Shown piece by piece: positions 1 through 8,639 of a DNA stretch of 64,000 bases (positions are counted from its first letter, which is position 1; each line of letters opens with the position of its first letter). The stretch covers positions 9,926 through 73,925 of the forward strand of contig JBIOJM010000004.1 in assembly GCA_044450785.1 (NCBI GenBank), in the 5' to 3' direction. Under the pieces are notes generated by a model, which was not told where the DNA came from, did no database searches, and was given only the letters and a program-made list of their open reading frames with translations. The position numbers and the translations under genes were made by a program. The DNA comes from JBIOJM01 sp044450785. GTDB taxonomy: Bacteria; Planctomycetota; Planctomycetia; Isosphaerales; Isosphaeraceae.

Positions 1-53
1 GGAATCACCCGCTGCCTCGAAATCTTCACCCGGACCAGGTCGCCAGTGAGCAT
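1..53 (-). CDS. DUF790 (Bax1-like) nuclease, N-terminal fragment cut by window edge
   Basis: Only the first 17 codons are present (ATG at 53, reading left out of the window): MLTGDLVRVKISRQRVI. This matches the typical opening of DUF790 proteins, the family of archaeal Bax1. Bax1 is a nuclease that works with the XPB helicase in nucleotide excision repair. An XPB-like helicase ends 22 bp upstream on the same strand, which is the known pairing and is the main support. The rest of the protein lies outside the window, so catalytic residues cannot be checked. Confidence 0.6.
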   Translation of the reverse strand, partial: MLTGDLVRVKISRQRVI

Positions 54-74
54 TGATTTGTCTTTATGATCCTC

Positions 75-1484
75 TCAATTGCCGTCATAAGCGTCGTGCT
101 GGCGCCGGCGGGTCGAGGTGAATTCCTCGATGGTGCCGCGGGTGATGACCTCGTAGAGGACGGCTTCCTTGTCGCCCGATTTGCGGAGGACGCGGCCCAG
201 GCGCTGGACGTGCTCGCGGACCGAGCCCGAGCCGGAGAGCACGATGGCGACGTTCGCCTCGGGAACGTTCACGCCCTCGTTGAGGACGCGTGAAGTCGCG
301 ACGATCGGATAGGTGCCGGCGTTGAACCGGAGCAGGACCTCGCGCCGCTCTTTCGTCTTGGTCTGGTGAGTGATGACGGGCACCAGGAACTGCCGCGCGA
401 TGGTGTAGACCGTCGCGTTGTCGTGGGTGAAGATCAGGACGCGGTCTCCGTTGTGGCGTTCGAGCAGCCGGCCCAGCAGGTTGAGCTTCGCCGGCGCCGC
501 CAGCGCCAGCCCGCGCTGCTCGCGGTAGGCGCGGAAGGCCTCACGGCCCTCGGGCGAGCGGTGCGCCAGGTAGATGAACTGGGCCCAGCCGTTGGGCTGG
601 CTCATGTTGATGCCCGAGCTTTGCACGAACCGGCGATACAGCTCGCGCGCCTGCTCGTATCGGAGCCGCTCCTGGTCGTTCAGTTGGACGTACAACCGCA
701 TCACGCGGTATTCGGCCAGGTAGTCGCCGCGGAGCTGGGTGATCTCGCGGCGATAGACGATCGGTCCGATCAACTGGTCCAGGTGCGTGTGCGCGTTATC
801 GGCGCGTTCCGGGGTTGCCGTCAGCCCCAGGCGGAACGGGGCGATGGCGCAGGTCGCCGCCAGGCCGTAGGTCGGGCCGGGCAGGTGGTGGCATTCGTCG
901 AAGACGATGAATCCGAACCGGTTTCCCAGGCGGTCCATGTTGAGATAGGCCGAGTCGTAGGTCGTCACGGTCAGCGGCTGGATGTCGTAGTATCCGCCCC
1001 CGATCAGCCCGACCTCGACCCCGAAGCTGAGCGTGAGCTCGTCGTACCACTGGTTCATCAGGTCGATGGTGGGGGTGACGATGAGCGTCGGGCGGCCGGC
1101 CCGCTCGATGGCCATGTTGGCCAGGTGCGTTTTGCCCGTCCCGGTAGGCAGGACGACCACGCCGCGGCCGCCGGCCTCCCACCAGGCCTTCAGGCCCTCG
1201 ACCTGATGCGGAAACGCTTCCTTCGCCACCTGGAGCCGCCACGGAGACGGCTCGTAGGCCCGCGCAGAGTCCGTGTAAGGCTGCTTGTTCTTCCGCAGGT
1301 GCTCCACGATGGTGCGATACCAGATCGCCTCGGCGCGGAACTGGCGGGTACGAAAGTCGAACTTCACGCCCGGCAGGTCGGGCTCGTCCTCGGCACGCGG
1401 GCCCTCGACGACCAGGGTCCCCGCGTCGAAGAGCAGCCGCAAGGGCTGTCTCTCGCCGTTGGTCGAGTCGGCGGCCGGTTTCAT
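75..1484 (-). CDS. XPB/Rad25-like superfamily 2 DNA helicase
   Basis: 469 aa. Walker A PTGTGKT at about residues 113-119, DECHH at 196-200, TATPER at 222-227 and the arginine-finger motif QRLGR at 427-431 define a complete SF2 helicase. The short N-terminal region before the motor resembles the damage-recognition part of XPB-like proteins. Expected role: ATP-driven DNA opening during repair, with the DUF790 nuclease encoded just downstream as partner. The ATG overlaps the stop codon of the upstream Uma2 gene (ATGA at 1482-1485), so the two are probably translationally coupled. The family call is firm; the repair role is inferred from family and pairing. Confidence 0.85.
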   Translation of the reverse strand: MKPAADSTNGERQPLRLLFDAGTLVVEGPRAEDEPDLPGVKFDFRTRQFRAEAIWYRTIVEHLRKNKQPYTDSARAYEPSPWRLQVAKEAFPHQVEGLKAWWEAGGRGVVVLPTGTGKTHLANMAIERAGRPTLIVTPTIDLMNQWYDELTLSFGVEVGLIGGGYYDIQPLTVTTYDSAYLNMDRLGNRFGFIVFDECHHLPGPTYGLAATCAIAPFRLGLTATPERADNAHTHLDQLIGPIVYRREITQLRGDYLAEYRVMRLYVQLNDQERLRYEQARELYRRFVQSSGINMSQPNGWAQFIYLAHRSPEGREAFRAYREQRGLALAAPAKLNLLGRLLERHNGDRVLIFTHDNATVYTIARQFLVPVITHQTKTKERREVLLRFNAGTYPIVATSRVLNEGVNVPEANVAIVLSGSGSVREHVQRLGRVLRKSGDKEAVLYEVITRGTIEEFTSTRRRQHDAYDGN

Positions 1485-2119
1485 CAGGTCGATTCTCCTG
1501 GAGCAGAGGATCCGGGTTGCCGTCCGGGCGAGGGAGGACTCGGCTTCCGCCGCTCAAGCCAGCGGAACAGCTTGACCAGGGGCAGTCGATACCTGGGGAG
1601 GACGGGCGATCCCTTCAGCACGCTTTCAGCCGGCAGCCGTTCGAAGGGACGGTCGGGCCGGTAGACGTCCACCGTTCTGCGGCCCGGATCGATCAGCCAG
1701 CCGAGCGGGCAGCCGTTGGCCGTGGAAAAGTCCAGTTTTTCGCGACATTTCCCGATCGACTGGTCCGGGGAAACGATCTCGACGTGAATGTCCGGCGGGC
1801 GGAGCGTCGGGTCGAGAATCTCACCCTTCTCGTCGACTTCGATGTGATCTTCCAACAGAAAAACGACGTCCGGGATCATCGAGCGGCCCGCGAACGTGCA
1901 ACGTAGCTCCGCGAAGGCGCCTCCCAGCCCGCGAGCTTCGGCATAGGCGTTGAGGTGAGCGGCAAGCTTGGTCTCGATGCTGCTATGTTTCTTCTGCGGA
2001 GACACTTTCGCCTCGATCGTTCCGTCGATGAACTCGAGGTAAGGGTGCTCGTCGATCTCCGGCATCCGGAGGAACTCCTCGAGCATGATCGTCTTGCTGA
2101 CTCCAGTCGGGCTGGCCAT
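1484..2119 (-). CDS. Uma2 family endonuclease-like protein
   Basis: 211 aa from ATG 2119 (MASPTGV...). The reading frame stays open further upstream, but that stretch does not look coding. The Uma2 (PF05685) pattern is visible: an early YLEFIDG segment, RSMIPDVVFLLED with the conserved PDV aspartate, then DIHVEIVSPDQS with the catalytic glutamate, then LGWLIDP. This is a PD-(D/E)XK-type fold; the real substrate of Uma2 proteins is unknown. The stop overlaps the helicase start by 4 nt. The C-terminus ends in a proline/serine-rich tail. Uma2 genes are very numerous in planctomycetes, and this window holds three traces of them. Confidence 0.8.
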   Translation of the reverse strand: MASPTGVSKTIMLEEFLRMPEIDEHPYLEFIDGTIEAKVSPQKKHSSIETKLAAHLNAYAEARGLGGAFAELRCTFAGRSMIPDVVFLLEDHIEVDEKGEILDPTLRPPDIHVEIVSPDQSIGKCREKLDFSTANGCPLGWLIDPGRRTVDVYRPDRPFERLPAESVLKGSPVLPRYRLPLVKLFRWLERRKPSPPSPGRQPGSSAPGEST

Positions 2120-2328
2120 CGTCGAATCTCTTTCCCGTGACCGAGTCGCGAACGGATCGAAGCGAAGTTGCCGCTCGAGAGCCCTGGGCCGTGTCCAACG
2201 ACGTTCGAGCGGGAAGCCGTGGTACCCGTTCGAACGTGTGGCGAACACGTTTGACCCACGCCATACAGTGTACTCCAACCGATGCGCAAGCGTGAGGTGG
2301 ATCACTTCGGTGGGCTGACTCAGACGGC

Positions 2329-2952
2329 TCACGACTCGTTTCGCCGGCGGCGCGGGCGCGGCGGCGACTCGTCGCGGATCGCCCGCAGGGCGGCGCACTC
2401 TTCCGCGGTCAGCTCGCGCCACTGGCCCGGAGCCAGGTCGCCAAGGGAGATTGGCCCGATGGCGACGCGGACCAGCCGCAAGGTGGGATGTCCGACAGCG
2501 GCGGTCATGCGGCGGACCTGGCGGTTGCGTCCCTCGCGGATCGTCAGGCTCATCCAGGCGGCCGGCACGTTCTTGCGGAAACGGATCGGCACGGCCCGAT
2601 CGGGCAGCGGGGGCGGTTCGACCAGCAGCTCGACGCCGGCCGGCAAGGTGCGACCGTCCTTCAGAACGACGCCCCGGCGGAGCGACTCCAGTGCCCGGGC
2701 ATCGGGAACCCGCTCGACCTGCACCAGGTACTTTTTGGGATGCTCGAACCGCGGGTCGGTCAGGCGATGGGCCAGGCGGCCGTCGTCCGTCAAGAGCAGC
2801 AAACCCTCGCTTTCGCGGTCGAGCCGGCCGACGGGATAGATCCCCGCGAGCGGAACCAATGCCTTGAGCGTGAGACGCTCATGGACGTCGCTGAACTGGC
2901 AGAGGACGTCGAAGGGCTTGAAGAGCGCGATCGTGCGGAATGAATGCGACAT
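2329..2952 (-). CDS. rluE: 23S rRNA pseudouridine synthase, RluE/RsuA family
   Basis: 207 aa from ATG 2952 (MSHSFRTIALFKPFDV). The catalytic motif GRLDRESEGLLLLTDDG carries the conserved Asp, and EGRNRQVRRM near residue 150 is the second family signature. There is no N-terminal S4 domain, which fits RluE (modifies U2457 of 23S rRNA in E. coli) better than RsuA or RluB. The C-terminus is arginine-rich. It follows rsmD on the same strand, so two rRNA modification genes sit together. The exact target is inferred from the family. Confidence 0.8.
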   Translation of the reverse strand: MSHSFRTIALFKPFDVLCQFSDVHERLTLKALVPLAGIYPVGRLDRESEGLLLLTDDGRLAHRLTDPRFEHPKKYLVQVERVPDARALESLRRGVVLKDGRTLPAGVELLVEPPPLPDRAVPIRFRKNVPAAWMSLTIREGRNRQVRRMTAAVGHPTLRLVRVAIGPISLGDLAPGQWRELTAEECAALRAIRDESPPRPRRRRNES

Positions 2953-2970
2953 CGTCCATCGAGGAAACGC

Positions 2971-3027
2971 GGATAAGTCCAATAAGAAGCTTCGCGGTAG
3001 GTTATCGGACAGTAATTGGACTTATCC
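2971..3027. repeat. 13-bp perfect inverted repeat between rsmD and rluE
   Basis: Left arm ggataagtccaat at 2971-2983 and right arm attggacttatcc at 3015-3027, separated by 31 nt. The right arm lies inside the last codons of rsmD and the left arm lies before the rluE start. A hairpin here could act as an intercistronic processing or attenuation site. There is no U-run, so it is not a standard terminator. Confidence 0.55.
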
Positions 3028-3625
3028 CCTTTTCGCCGGATAATTGCGTGCTCGCGGGCTCGAAAAAGACGAGCAGCGTGTTTCCGTAACGTTTCTGCCT
3101 TGTCTCGCGGATCGCGCCCAGGTCGAGAAGCTCGTACTCTCTCGGATCGATCTGCGCGATCACCAGCCCGGCCTCCTGGTCGTCATCCGAACCCTCGGGG
3201 GAACCGCGCAGGACCTCGGGCCGCTCGTCGATCAGGCGCAGGGCCTGGGCCCAAAGGTTCTGGTACTGGGGAGGGGCGACATAGATCAAGTCGAACGTCG
3301 TCTCCGTCCTTTTCACGAACCCGAAGGCGTTGGCGTGCCGCACGTCGGCGCGGTTGGACAAGCCGGTATGCGCCAGGTTCTTCTTGATGGTGGCAATGGC
3401 CTTGTCGCCGGTATCGATGAACGTGCAGTGCGATGCGCCTTGGCTGAGCGCCTCGATGCCGACGCTGCCGGTTCCCGCGAACAGGTCGAGCATGACGACG
3501 CCCGCTAGCCGCGGTCGAAGGATGTCGAACAGAGACGTCTTGACCCGGTCAACGATCGGGCGGGTGCCGTGACCCGGGACGAGAAACAGGCTCTTCCCCC
3601 GCGCCGAACCCCCCACCACGCGCAT
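3002..3625 (-). CDS. rsmD: RsmD-like 16S rRNA (guanine-N2)-methyltransferase
   Basis: 207 aa from ATG 3625 (MRVVGGSARGKSL), the canonical RsmD opening; an upstream GTG at 3718 is less likely. MLDLFAGTGSVGIEALS is the SAM-binding loop. RsmD methylates G966 of 16S rRNA during 30S assembly. Where most members have a (D/N)PPY catalytic motif, this one reads YVAPPQY, so the usual acidic residue is Ala. That variant also appears in other bacterial RsmD-like proteins as far as I recall, so activity is not excluded. Divergent from the ArsR gene at 3843. Confidence 0.8.
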   Translation of the reverse strand: MRVVGGSARGKSLFLVPGHGTRPIVDRVKTSLFDILRPRLAGVVMLDLFAGTGSVGIEALSQGASHCTFIDTGDKAIATIKKNLAHTGLSNRADVRHANAFGFVKRTETTFDLIYVAPPQYQNLWAQALRLIDERPEVLRGSPEGSDDDQEAGLVIAQIDPREYELLDLGAIRETRQKRYGNTLLVFFEPASTQLSGEKGISPITVR

Positions 3626-3842
3626 CAGCGGTCTGGCCCCGAATTGAGTCGCGGTTTGCGTGCCGAGTCGCCCGAAGCCTTCAGGCATCAAGAAGAAGGA
3701 CCCAAACTCGATTGCCACCGAGTCATTCTTCTCCAGAATAGTGTAACCGAAACACGACGGAACGCCTCTTCGTTTCCGAAGAGAAGGTTTCGTCGTTCAG
3801 AATCACGGCGACAGCAATCATCCACCCAGAGGGACCTACCAA

Positions 3843-4451
3843 ATGGAACGGCATCGACTGAATGCGTGCAAGGCAGTGGCAATCTGGTTTAGCGTCTTTC
3901 TGACGCTTGGACTGGTCTGCGTGTCCCCGGCTCGAGCCGGAAATTACTCGGTCACGAACCTGATAACCGACAACAAGGCGTTGAATGAATTCCTCGGACT
4001 CAGCAGCCAGGAGTATGCGCACTGGGTCGAGGAACCGAAGTCCCTAGAATCCGCACTAGACAAAAGAAAACATGGTCGCAAACCGAGTGGTGGACACCAG
4101 ATAGTGGCTGAGAAGGCTAGAGGGATCGAAGGTGCCCAAGCGACTTTCACGAGGAAGAGCAAGGTCCACGAGAATGCTGCTGAACGCCTCAAGCAAGCTC
4201 AAGAGGCGGCGAAAATGCTCAAGCTCGTAAGCGATCCGACCCGCCTCCAAGTCATCCTGATGCTCGCCGAGGGCGAGAGAAACGTCGTGGACTTGTGCCA
4301 TGAATTGCAGCGGAGCCAGCCCGCCGTCAGTCATCACCTTGCTCTACTGCGCAGTGGTAGAATCGCTTCCCGTCCTCGCGAAACATACCAGTCGTACGAA
4401 CTGACGGAGCGGGGTGAGGAACTGGTGAAGATTGTCAAACGTCTTATGTGA
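3843..4451 (+). CDS. ArsR-type HTH regulator with secretion/membrane-like N-terminus
   Basis: 202 aa, ATG 3843. The C-terminal ~85 residues are a clear ArsR/SmtB winged helix: KLVSDPTRLQVILMLAEGE, then VVDLCHELQRSQPAVSHHLALLR, then a wing with YELTERG. The metal site CVC is replaced by DLCHEL, so metal sensing is uncertain. The first ~33 residues look like a signal peptide or TM helix (AVAIWFSVFLTLGLVCVSPARA), followed by about 80 residues of unknown type. A DNA-binding domain behind an export signal is odd: it may be a membrane-tethered regulator, a fusion with the start of an exported-protein gene, or have a later start (Met at about residue 124). Confidence 0.65.
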   Translation: MERHRLNACKAVAIWFSVFLTLGLVCVSPARAGNYSVTNLITDNKALNEFLGLSSQEYAHWVEEPKSLESALDKRKHGRKPSGGHQIVAEKARGIEGAQATFTRKSKVHENAAERLKQAQEAAKMLKLVSDPTRLQVILMLAEGERNVVDLCHELQRSQPAVSHHLALLRSGRIASRPRETYQSYELTERGEELVKIVKRLM

Positions 4452-4607
4452 TCGCGCTCCCGCGACGCGAAGGACCGGTGGCAGGCTCGATCAGAATGAA
4501 TCCAAAAAAAAGTTGTACCCTTCTAGTGTTCCAATGTGTATCATTCAGTTGAGGATCGGAGTGATGAGCCAGTGACCTGAAGACGATTCCAAGAGGGTGA
4601 CCACGCC

Positions 4608-5702
4608 ATGGGCGAGCCCACGGTACCAGCGCCGCGAGGTCGCGGGGCGCGGTTCAATCCGCCGAACCGGTTCGAGGCGAACCACCATGAGCTCGAGCTG
4701 GAGCAGGTCGAGGATGACGACGATTATTTGGACGCGTTGAGCCGGCCCGGGACGGAGTATCTGGCCGACCAATCGCGGAGCGTCGTCGCCGAAAACGACA
4801 GTCCGGACGTCGGCTTCGACGTGAGTCTGAATCCCTATCGCGGGTGCGAACACGGCTGCATCTATTGTTATGCGAGGCCCACCCATGAATATCTGGGCTT
4901 CTCGGCGGGATTGGACTTCGAGACTCGGATCATGGTCAAACACGATGCGCCCGAGCTGCTCAGGAAGGCCCTGTCATCGCCGCGATGGCGGCCCCGGGTC
5001 CTGGCATTGAGCGGGGTGACCGATGCATACCAGCCCGTGGAGCGGCGGCTGGGTCTGACGCGCCGGTGTCTGGCGGTGCTGACCGAGTATCGGCAGCCGG
5101 TCTCGATCATCACCAAGAACCGCCTGGTGACGCGCGACCTGGACCTGCTGGGCGAGCTGGCGAGCCATGGCGCGGCGGGGGTGTTCCTCTCGATCACGTC
5201 GCTCGATGACGAGCTGGCGGGCCGTCTCGAGCCGCGGACGACCAGGCCGGCGGGCCGGCTCAAGGCCATCTCGACCTTGGCCGCGGCGGGTATTCCCGTC
5301 GGGGTGATGGTCGCACCGGTGATCCCGGGCCTGACCGAGCACGAGCTGGCGGCTGTCCTCGACGCCGCGGCACACGCCGGCGCACAGTTCGCGGGTTACA
5401 CACTCCTGCGGCTGCCAATGGCGGTGGAGGGGTTGTTCCAGGATTGGCTCACGCACCAGTTCCCTGACCGGAAAGACAAGGTCCTCGACCGGATCCGTGC
5501 GACGAGAGGCGGGCGTCTTAACGATTCTCGCTTTGGTGTCCGGATGAGCGGTGAGGGAAGCGCCGCCGACATGATCGGCCAGGTCTTTCGCGTGCACTGT
5601 CGCCAGTTCGGCTTCAATCAGCGCCCCTGGCCGGTCTCGGCCGCGGCGTTCAGGCGTCCGTGCGTTCCAGGTCAAGGACAACAGCTCCAGCTCTTCGAGT
5701 GA
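4608..5702 (+). CDS. PA0069 family radical SAM protein
   Basis: 364 aa, ATG 4608, preceded by a GAGGG ribosome site. The cluster motif C-x3-C-x2-C is at residues 80, 84 and 87 (RGCEHGCIYCYARP), which binds the 4Fe-4S cluster used to cleave S-adenosylmethionine. The N-terminal GRGARFNPPNRFE and the VSLNPYRGCEHGC context are typical of the PA0069/Rv2578c group, distantly related to spore photoproduct lyase. Substrate unknown. Length is normal and the frame is intact. No operon partner is evident; the next gene starts about 90 nt downstream. Confidence 0.85.
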   Translation: MGEPTVPAPRGRGARFNPPNRFEANHHELELEQVEDDDDYLDALSRPGTEYLADQSRSVVAENDSPDVGFDVSLNPYRGCEHGCIYCYARPTHEYLGFSAGLDFETRIMVKHDAPELLRKALSSPRWRPRVLALSGVTDAYQPVERRLGLTRRCLAVLTEYRQPVSIITKNRLVTRDLDLLGELASHGAAGVFLSITSLDDELAGRLEPRTTRPAGRLKAISTLAAAGIPVGVMVAPVIPGLTEHELAAVLDAAAHAGAQFAGYTLLRLPMAVEGLFQDWLTHQFPDRKDKVLDRIRATRGGRLNDSRFGVRMSGEGSAADMIGQVFRVHCRQFGFNQRPWPVSAAAFRRPCVPGQGQQLQLFE

Positions 5703-5793
5703 GCAAGCCATCGCAAGGCCCTTCCGCGCCTGGTCCAATTTCGGGTAAAAAGAACGTGAGTCGACCAATTCCTCGCTACCCGGAGTGAACTCG

Positions 5794-6426
5794 ATGGCCA
5801 CGGTGACACCGACTCAACCGATTCCTTCCTTGCCGCTTCCATCGCCGGATGAGGTTTACCGGCTCACGGTCGATCAGTTCGACCGGATGGTTCGGAACGG
5901 GTCTTTGGATGAGGATGAACCGGTCGAGCTGCTGAACGGGGTCCTGGTAACGAAGATGCCGAAGAATCCACGCCACCGCGTAGGGACCAGGAAAACGGTT
6001 CGGGCCTTGGAGGGAGTGCTCCCCGCCGGCTGGTTCGTCCAGAAGGAAGAATCGCTCGTGATGCCGCCGGGGAACAAGTGGGGACCAGATGTGGCGATCG
6101 TCCGTAGCGAACTGGAGTTCGACTCGTCGCGCGACGCGAACGCCGCTGAATGCTGCCTGGTCGTCGAGATTGCCGACACCAATCTATCCCGGGCACAGTC
6201 CGAGAAGCTCCCAGCCTATGCCATGGCTGGTATCCCGGTTTACTGGATCGTCAACCTGGCGGGGGGGACCCCGCCGGGGTCAGGCCTGGTCGAGGTGTAC
6301 TCCGACTCGGACCAAGCCACGGGCCGCTATCGGTCTCGGGTGGACCTACACTCAGGCGACGAAGTTTCGGTCGTCATCGACGGCCGGGAAGTCGGGCGGA
6401 TCGCCGTCACGGACTTGCTCCCCTGA
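5794..6426 (+). CDS. Uma2 family endonuclease-like protein
   Basis: 210 aa. Start ATG 5794 is set by GGAG at 5782-5785 with 8-nt spacing; the GTG at 5785 overlaps that site. Uma2 features: RMVRNGSLDEDEPVELLNGVLV, the WGPDVAIVRSELEF aspartate region, and CCLVVEIADTNL with the central glutamate, then GIPVYWIVNL. It is full length for the family and differs in sequence from the copy at 1484-2119, so it is not a recent duplicate. Function of the family in bacteria is unknown. Confidence 0.85.
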   Translation: MATVTPTQPIPSLPLPSPDEVYRLTVDQFDRMVRNGSLDEDEPVELLNGVLVTKMPKNPRHRVGTRKTVRALEGVLPAGWFVQKEESLVMPPGNKWGPDVAIVRSELEFDSSRDANAAECCLVVEIADTNLSRAQSEKLPAYAMAGIPVYWIVNLAGGTPPGSGLVEVYSDSDQATGRYRSRVDLHSGDEVSVVIDGREVGRIAVTDLLP

Positions 6427-6811
6427 CTGCCGCGGCCGAGCCCATGGGTCTCATCGTGCAGATGCAACTTCCGTGTTCGAGTGATCGAACCGCCAGGTCA
6501 GCCTTCGTTCCAACATCGTCCGTTCAATTCATTTGGCTTGAAGGGCTTTGCGGTTTTCGCACAGGACGCCGAAATTGCCGTTGGCCCGCTCGACGAATTT
6601 GATTAAAGTTCCCCCACCAAAGTTTCGACACGGGCTGTCGAGCCACGGTGTCGTCACTGCGTCCACACGTCGGTTGGGTTCGACGCAATCATCGATCCAC
6701 GGCGCTCGGGTTCGCCGTACTGTCCTTGTCTCGGGATGTCGGGGCCGGTTCGGGTTCGCCGCTGCACGGCGGCATGACGCGAAGACCGAGTCGCGGCACG
6801 GGAGTTTCGCC
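6427..6811. other. Non-coding gap of 385 bp
   Basis: I see no supported gene here. A short inverted repeat (gttcga-gtga-tcgaac, 6475-6490) follows the Uma2 stop but lacks a T-run. The rest may hold the promoter of the lipoprotein gene. Confidence 0.5.
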
Positions 6812-7198
6812 ATGCGGCAAGCCTGGTTCCTCGTATTGTGGCGGCGTCGGCTGCTTGGAGTCATCCTGGCCGGCGAGCTGGCCTTCACGGGCCTTGGCTG
6901 CCACCCAAATTATTATTGCTATGACAATCCGTGCGCTCCGGCCTCGGCGATGCCGAGGAGCGTGCAGTCCGGTCCCGTCTGCGACGTGCCGACCCAGGTC
7001 GTCGAGGGTGGGACCACGCTGGCCGATGGGGCAAGCCGCTCGACGACGGTAACCGGCGGATCGACGACCAGCCCGCGCGTGGTCGTCAGCGAGCCGAGCA
7101 CCCCATCGAAGTTCTCCTGGCGTCGTTCGGACCCGGACGGCAGCCTGCCAATCACCAGTGTCCAGGGCACTGTCGACGACCCGAAGGTCAACCGGTGA
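6812..7198 (+). CDS. Small exported lipoprotein-like protein, unknown function
   Basis: 128 aa. ATG 6812 follows GGAG at 6801-6804 with 7-nt spacing. An Arg-rich start and hydrophobic stretch lead to a Cys (LAFTGLGCHPNYY) that could be lipidated, although the residue at -3 is not ideal for a lipobox. The mature part begins with a Cys/Tyr-rich segment (YYCYDNPC) and is otherwise Ser/Thr/Pro-rich and probably disordered. The sequence type is familiar from planctomycete lipoproteins but I assign no function. Confidence 0.6.
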   Translation: MRQAWFLVLWRRRLLGVILAGELAFTGLGCHPNYYCYDNPCAPASAMPRSVQSGPVCDVPTQVVEGGTTLADGASRSTTVTGGSTTSPRVVVSEPSTPSKFSWRRSDPDGSLPITSVQGTVDDPKVNR

Positions 7199-7218
7199 GG
7201 AGGGGAAAGCCCCCAAGC

Positions 7219-7761
7219 TCAAGTTCCCACGGATCTGGCGGCGTTGGGGATCGACGACACGACGCGGAGATAGTATCCGTCGCCGGTATCTTTCAAGTCA
7301 AAACCCAGGATGGCGCGTCGATTCGCTGAGAAGTGAGCCAGCTTGCGGTCGATCAGATTCTGGATGATCGCACGAAAGAAGTCCAGGTTCGCGCCGGATT
7401 CCTTCCGATCACGGAGAGCATCATCGATCACGGCCATTCGACGATCCACAGGAAGGAGTGCGGCATTCCAGGCCGCCACGCCGAGGGCCAAGAGTGAGCG
7501 GAAGCTGCGTGCATCGGCGGCCATGTCGATATAGGGATCGACGAAGTCTTCCAGCACGTCGGACATCTTTTCGAGCCCGGGCACCTCGACCAAGGCGGTG
7601 CGAGCGCCGAAGCTGCCGGCCCGGACTTCGGGTTGACGGCCTAGGACCATGACGGTTTGAGTGTCGAAGGGCCGTTGCGCCTGCTTGCGATTGAGTCTTT
7701 CCTGTCGTTTCCGCTGCTTCTCCTGCCTGCGCCTGGCGATGCTGGGTTTTTGTGAAGACAT
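7219..7761 (-). CDS. Hypothetical protein with basic helical N-terminus
   Basis: 180 aa. ATG 7761 is preceded (on this strand) by GGAGG with 7-nt spacing, which decides the start although the frame is open far upstream. The first 30 residues are highly basic and helical (RRRQEKQRKRQERLNRK). The rest is soluble and helical, with VLEDFVDPYIDMAAD and a C-terminal GFDLKDTGDGYYLRVVSS. I do not recognise the family. It converges on the lipoprotein gene. Confidence 0.6.
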   Translation of the reverse strand: MSSQKPSIARRRQEKQRKRQERLNRKQAQRPFDTQTVMVLGRQPEVRAGSFGARTALVEVPGLEKMSDVLEDFVDPYIDMAADARSFRSLLALGVAAWNAALLPVDRRMAVIDDALRDRKESGANLDFFRAIIQNLIDRKLAHFSANRRAILGFDLKDTGDGYYLRVVSSIPNAARSVGT

Positions 7762-8388
7762 TATCACGCCTCCGTGTCGTGTTGATGCCGTATCAATGGG
7801 AAGAACAGCGTTTCCCGGCTGGCGGATCAGGGACAACCATGGCGGCGATCCGATTGATCGCCGCGATGGCGGGCCCGGTTGCCGTGATGCGGCTTCCCGC
7901 CGATGGCCCGGGTCTTGGGCCTTGGGTGGGCGCGTGCGGAAGTTCCTCGCGCCGTCCGATCCTTCGCCCAAGGTCCGGAAGTATAGACAAAAGCAGCTCG
8001 ACAGTGCAATCCGAGGCTCGGTCGCACGCAGGTCCAGCCGCGAGTACCGATCGGGCGCGGGGAAGATCTTGCCGACAACAAAGAGCCAGAGCGCGTCGAA
8101 CGCGACCCAGACCGCGAGGAAGCCCGCCTGGATGCCGACCGCCTCCATCTTTCTCACAACCCGGCCATTGAAATTCATCGGGACGTCGAAGAACACCGTC
8201 GCGATCAGCATCCAAACCAGGAAGACGGCCCCGAAGCCCACGACCGCGAGGCCGAATCCCCGGAAGACCGCCGGAAGACAGGAGCTGCCCCTCGCGAGTG
8301 CGGCATGCGGCCCGAGCAGGAATCTGCCGGCGCGGCTGTCGATGTTCAGATCGGAACCGAGCCTGTCCGGGTCGGGCTCGTTGGCCAT
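7762..8388 (-). pseudogene. Possible decayed small membrane protein
   Basis: In frame with and upstream of the gene starting at 7761 there is an open stretch that starts well (ATG 8388, MANEPDPDRLG) and encodes two good membrane segments (GFGLAVVGFGAVFLVWMLIATVFF and AGFLAVWVAFDALWLFVVGKIF). After about residue 115 the translation becomes Arg/Pro-rich and non-protein-like until the next gene. This suggests a membrane protein gene that has lost its stop or been frameshifted. The exact end cannot be placed. Confidence 0.35.
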
Positions 8389-8639
8389 CGCCAGGCTGTC
8401 AGACTCACGGAGCTCGCGGACGGTCGACTGGCCGGGGGGCTCTGGAAATGAACGATGAGCCGCAGTCATGACGTCACCATAACGACCTCGGGAAGGCATG
8501 GGTTAACCGGGCATCATAGGTGGCGAACGATCGGCGATCAACCGAGCTTCGTCTTGCTGGCCGAATTGCCAAGAGATATGACGTACCTGAAGAGAGGACG
8601 TCTGGACCGCCCTGAATCTCAACGACGGAGGCCGATCCC

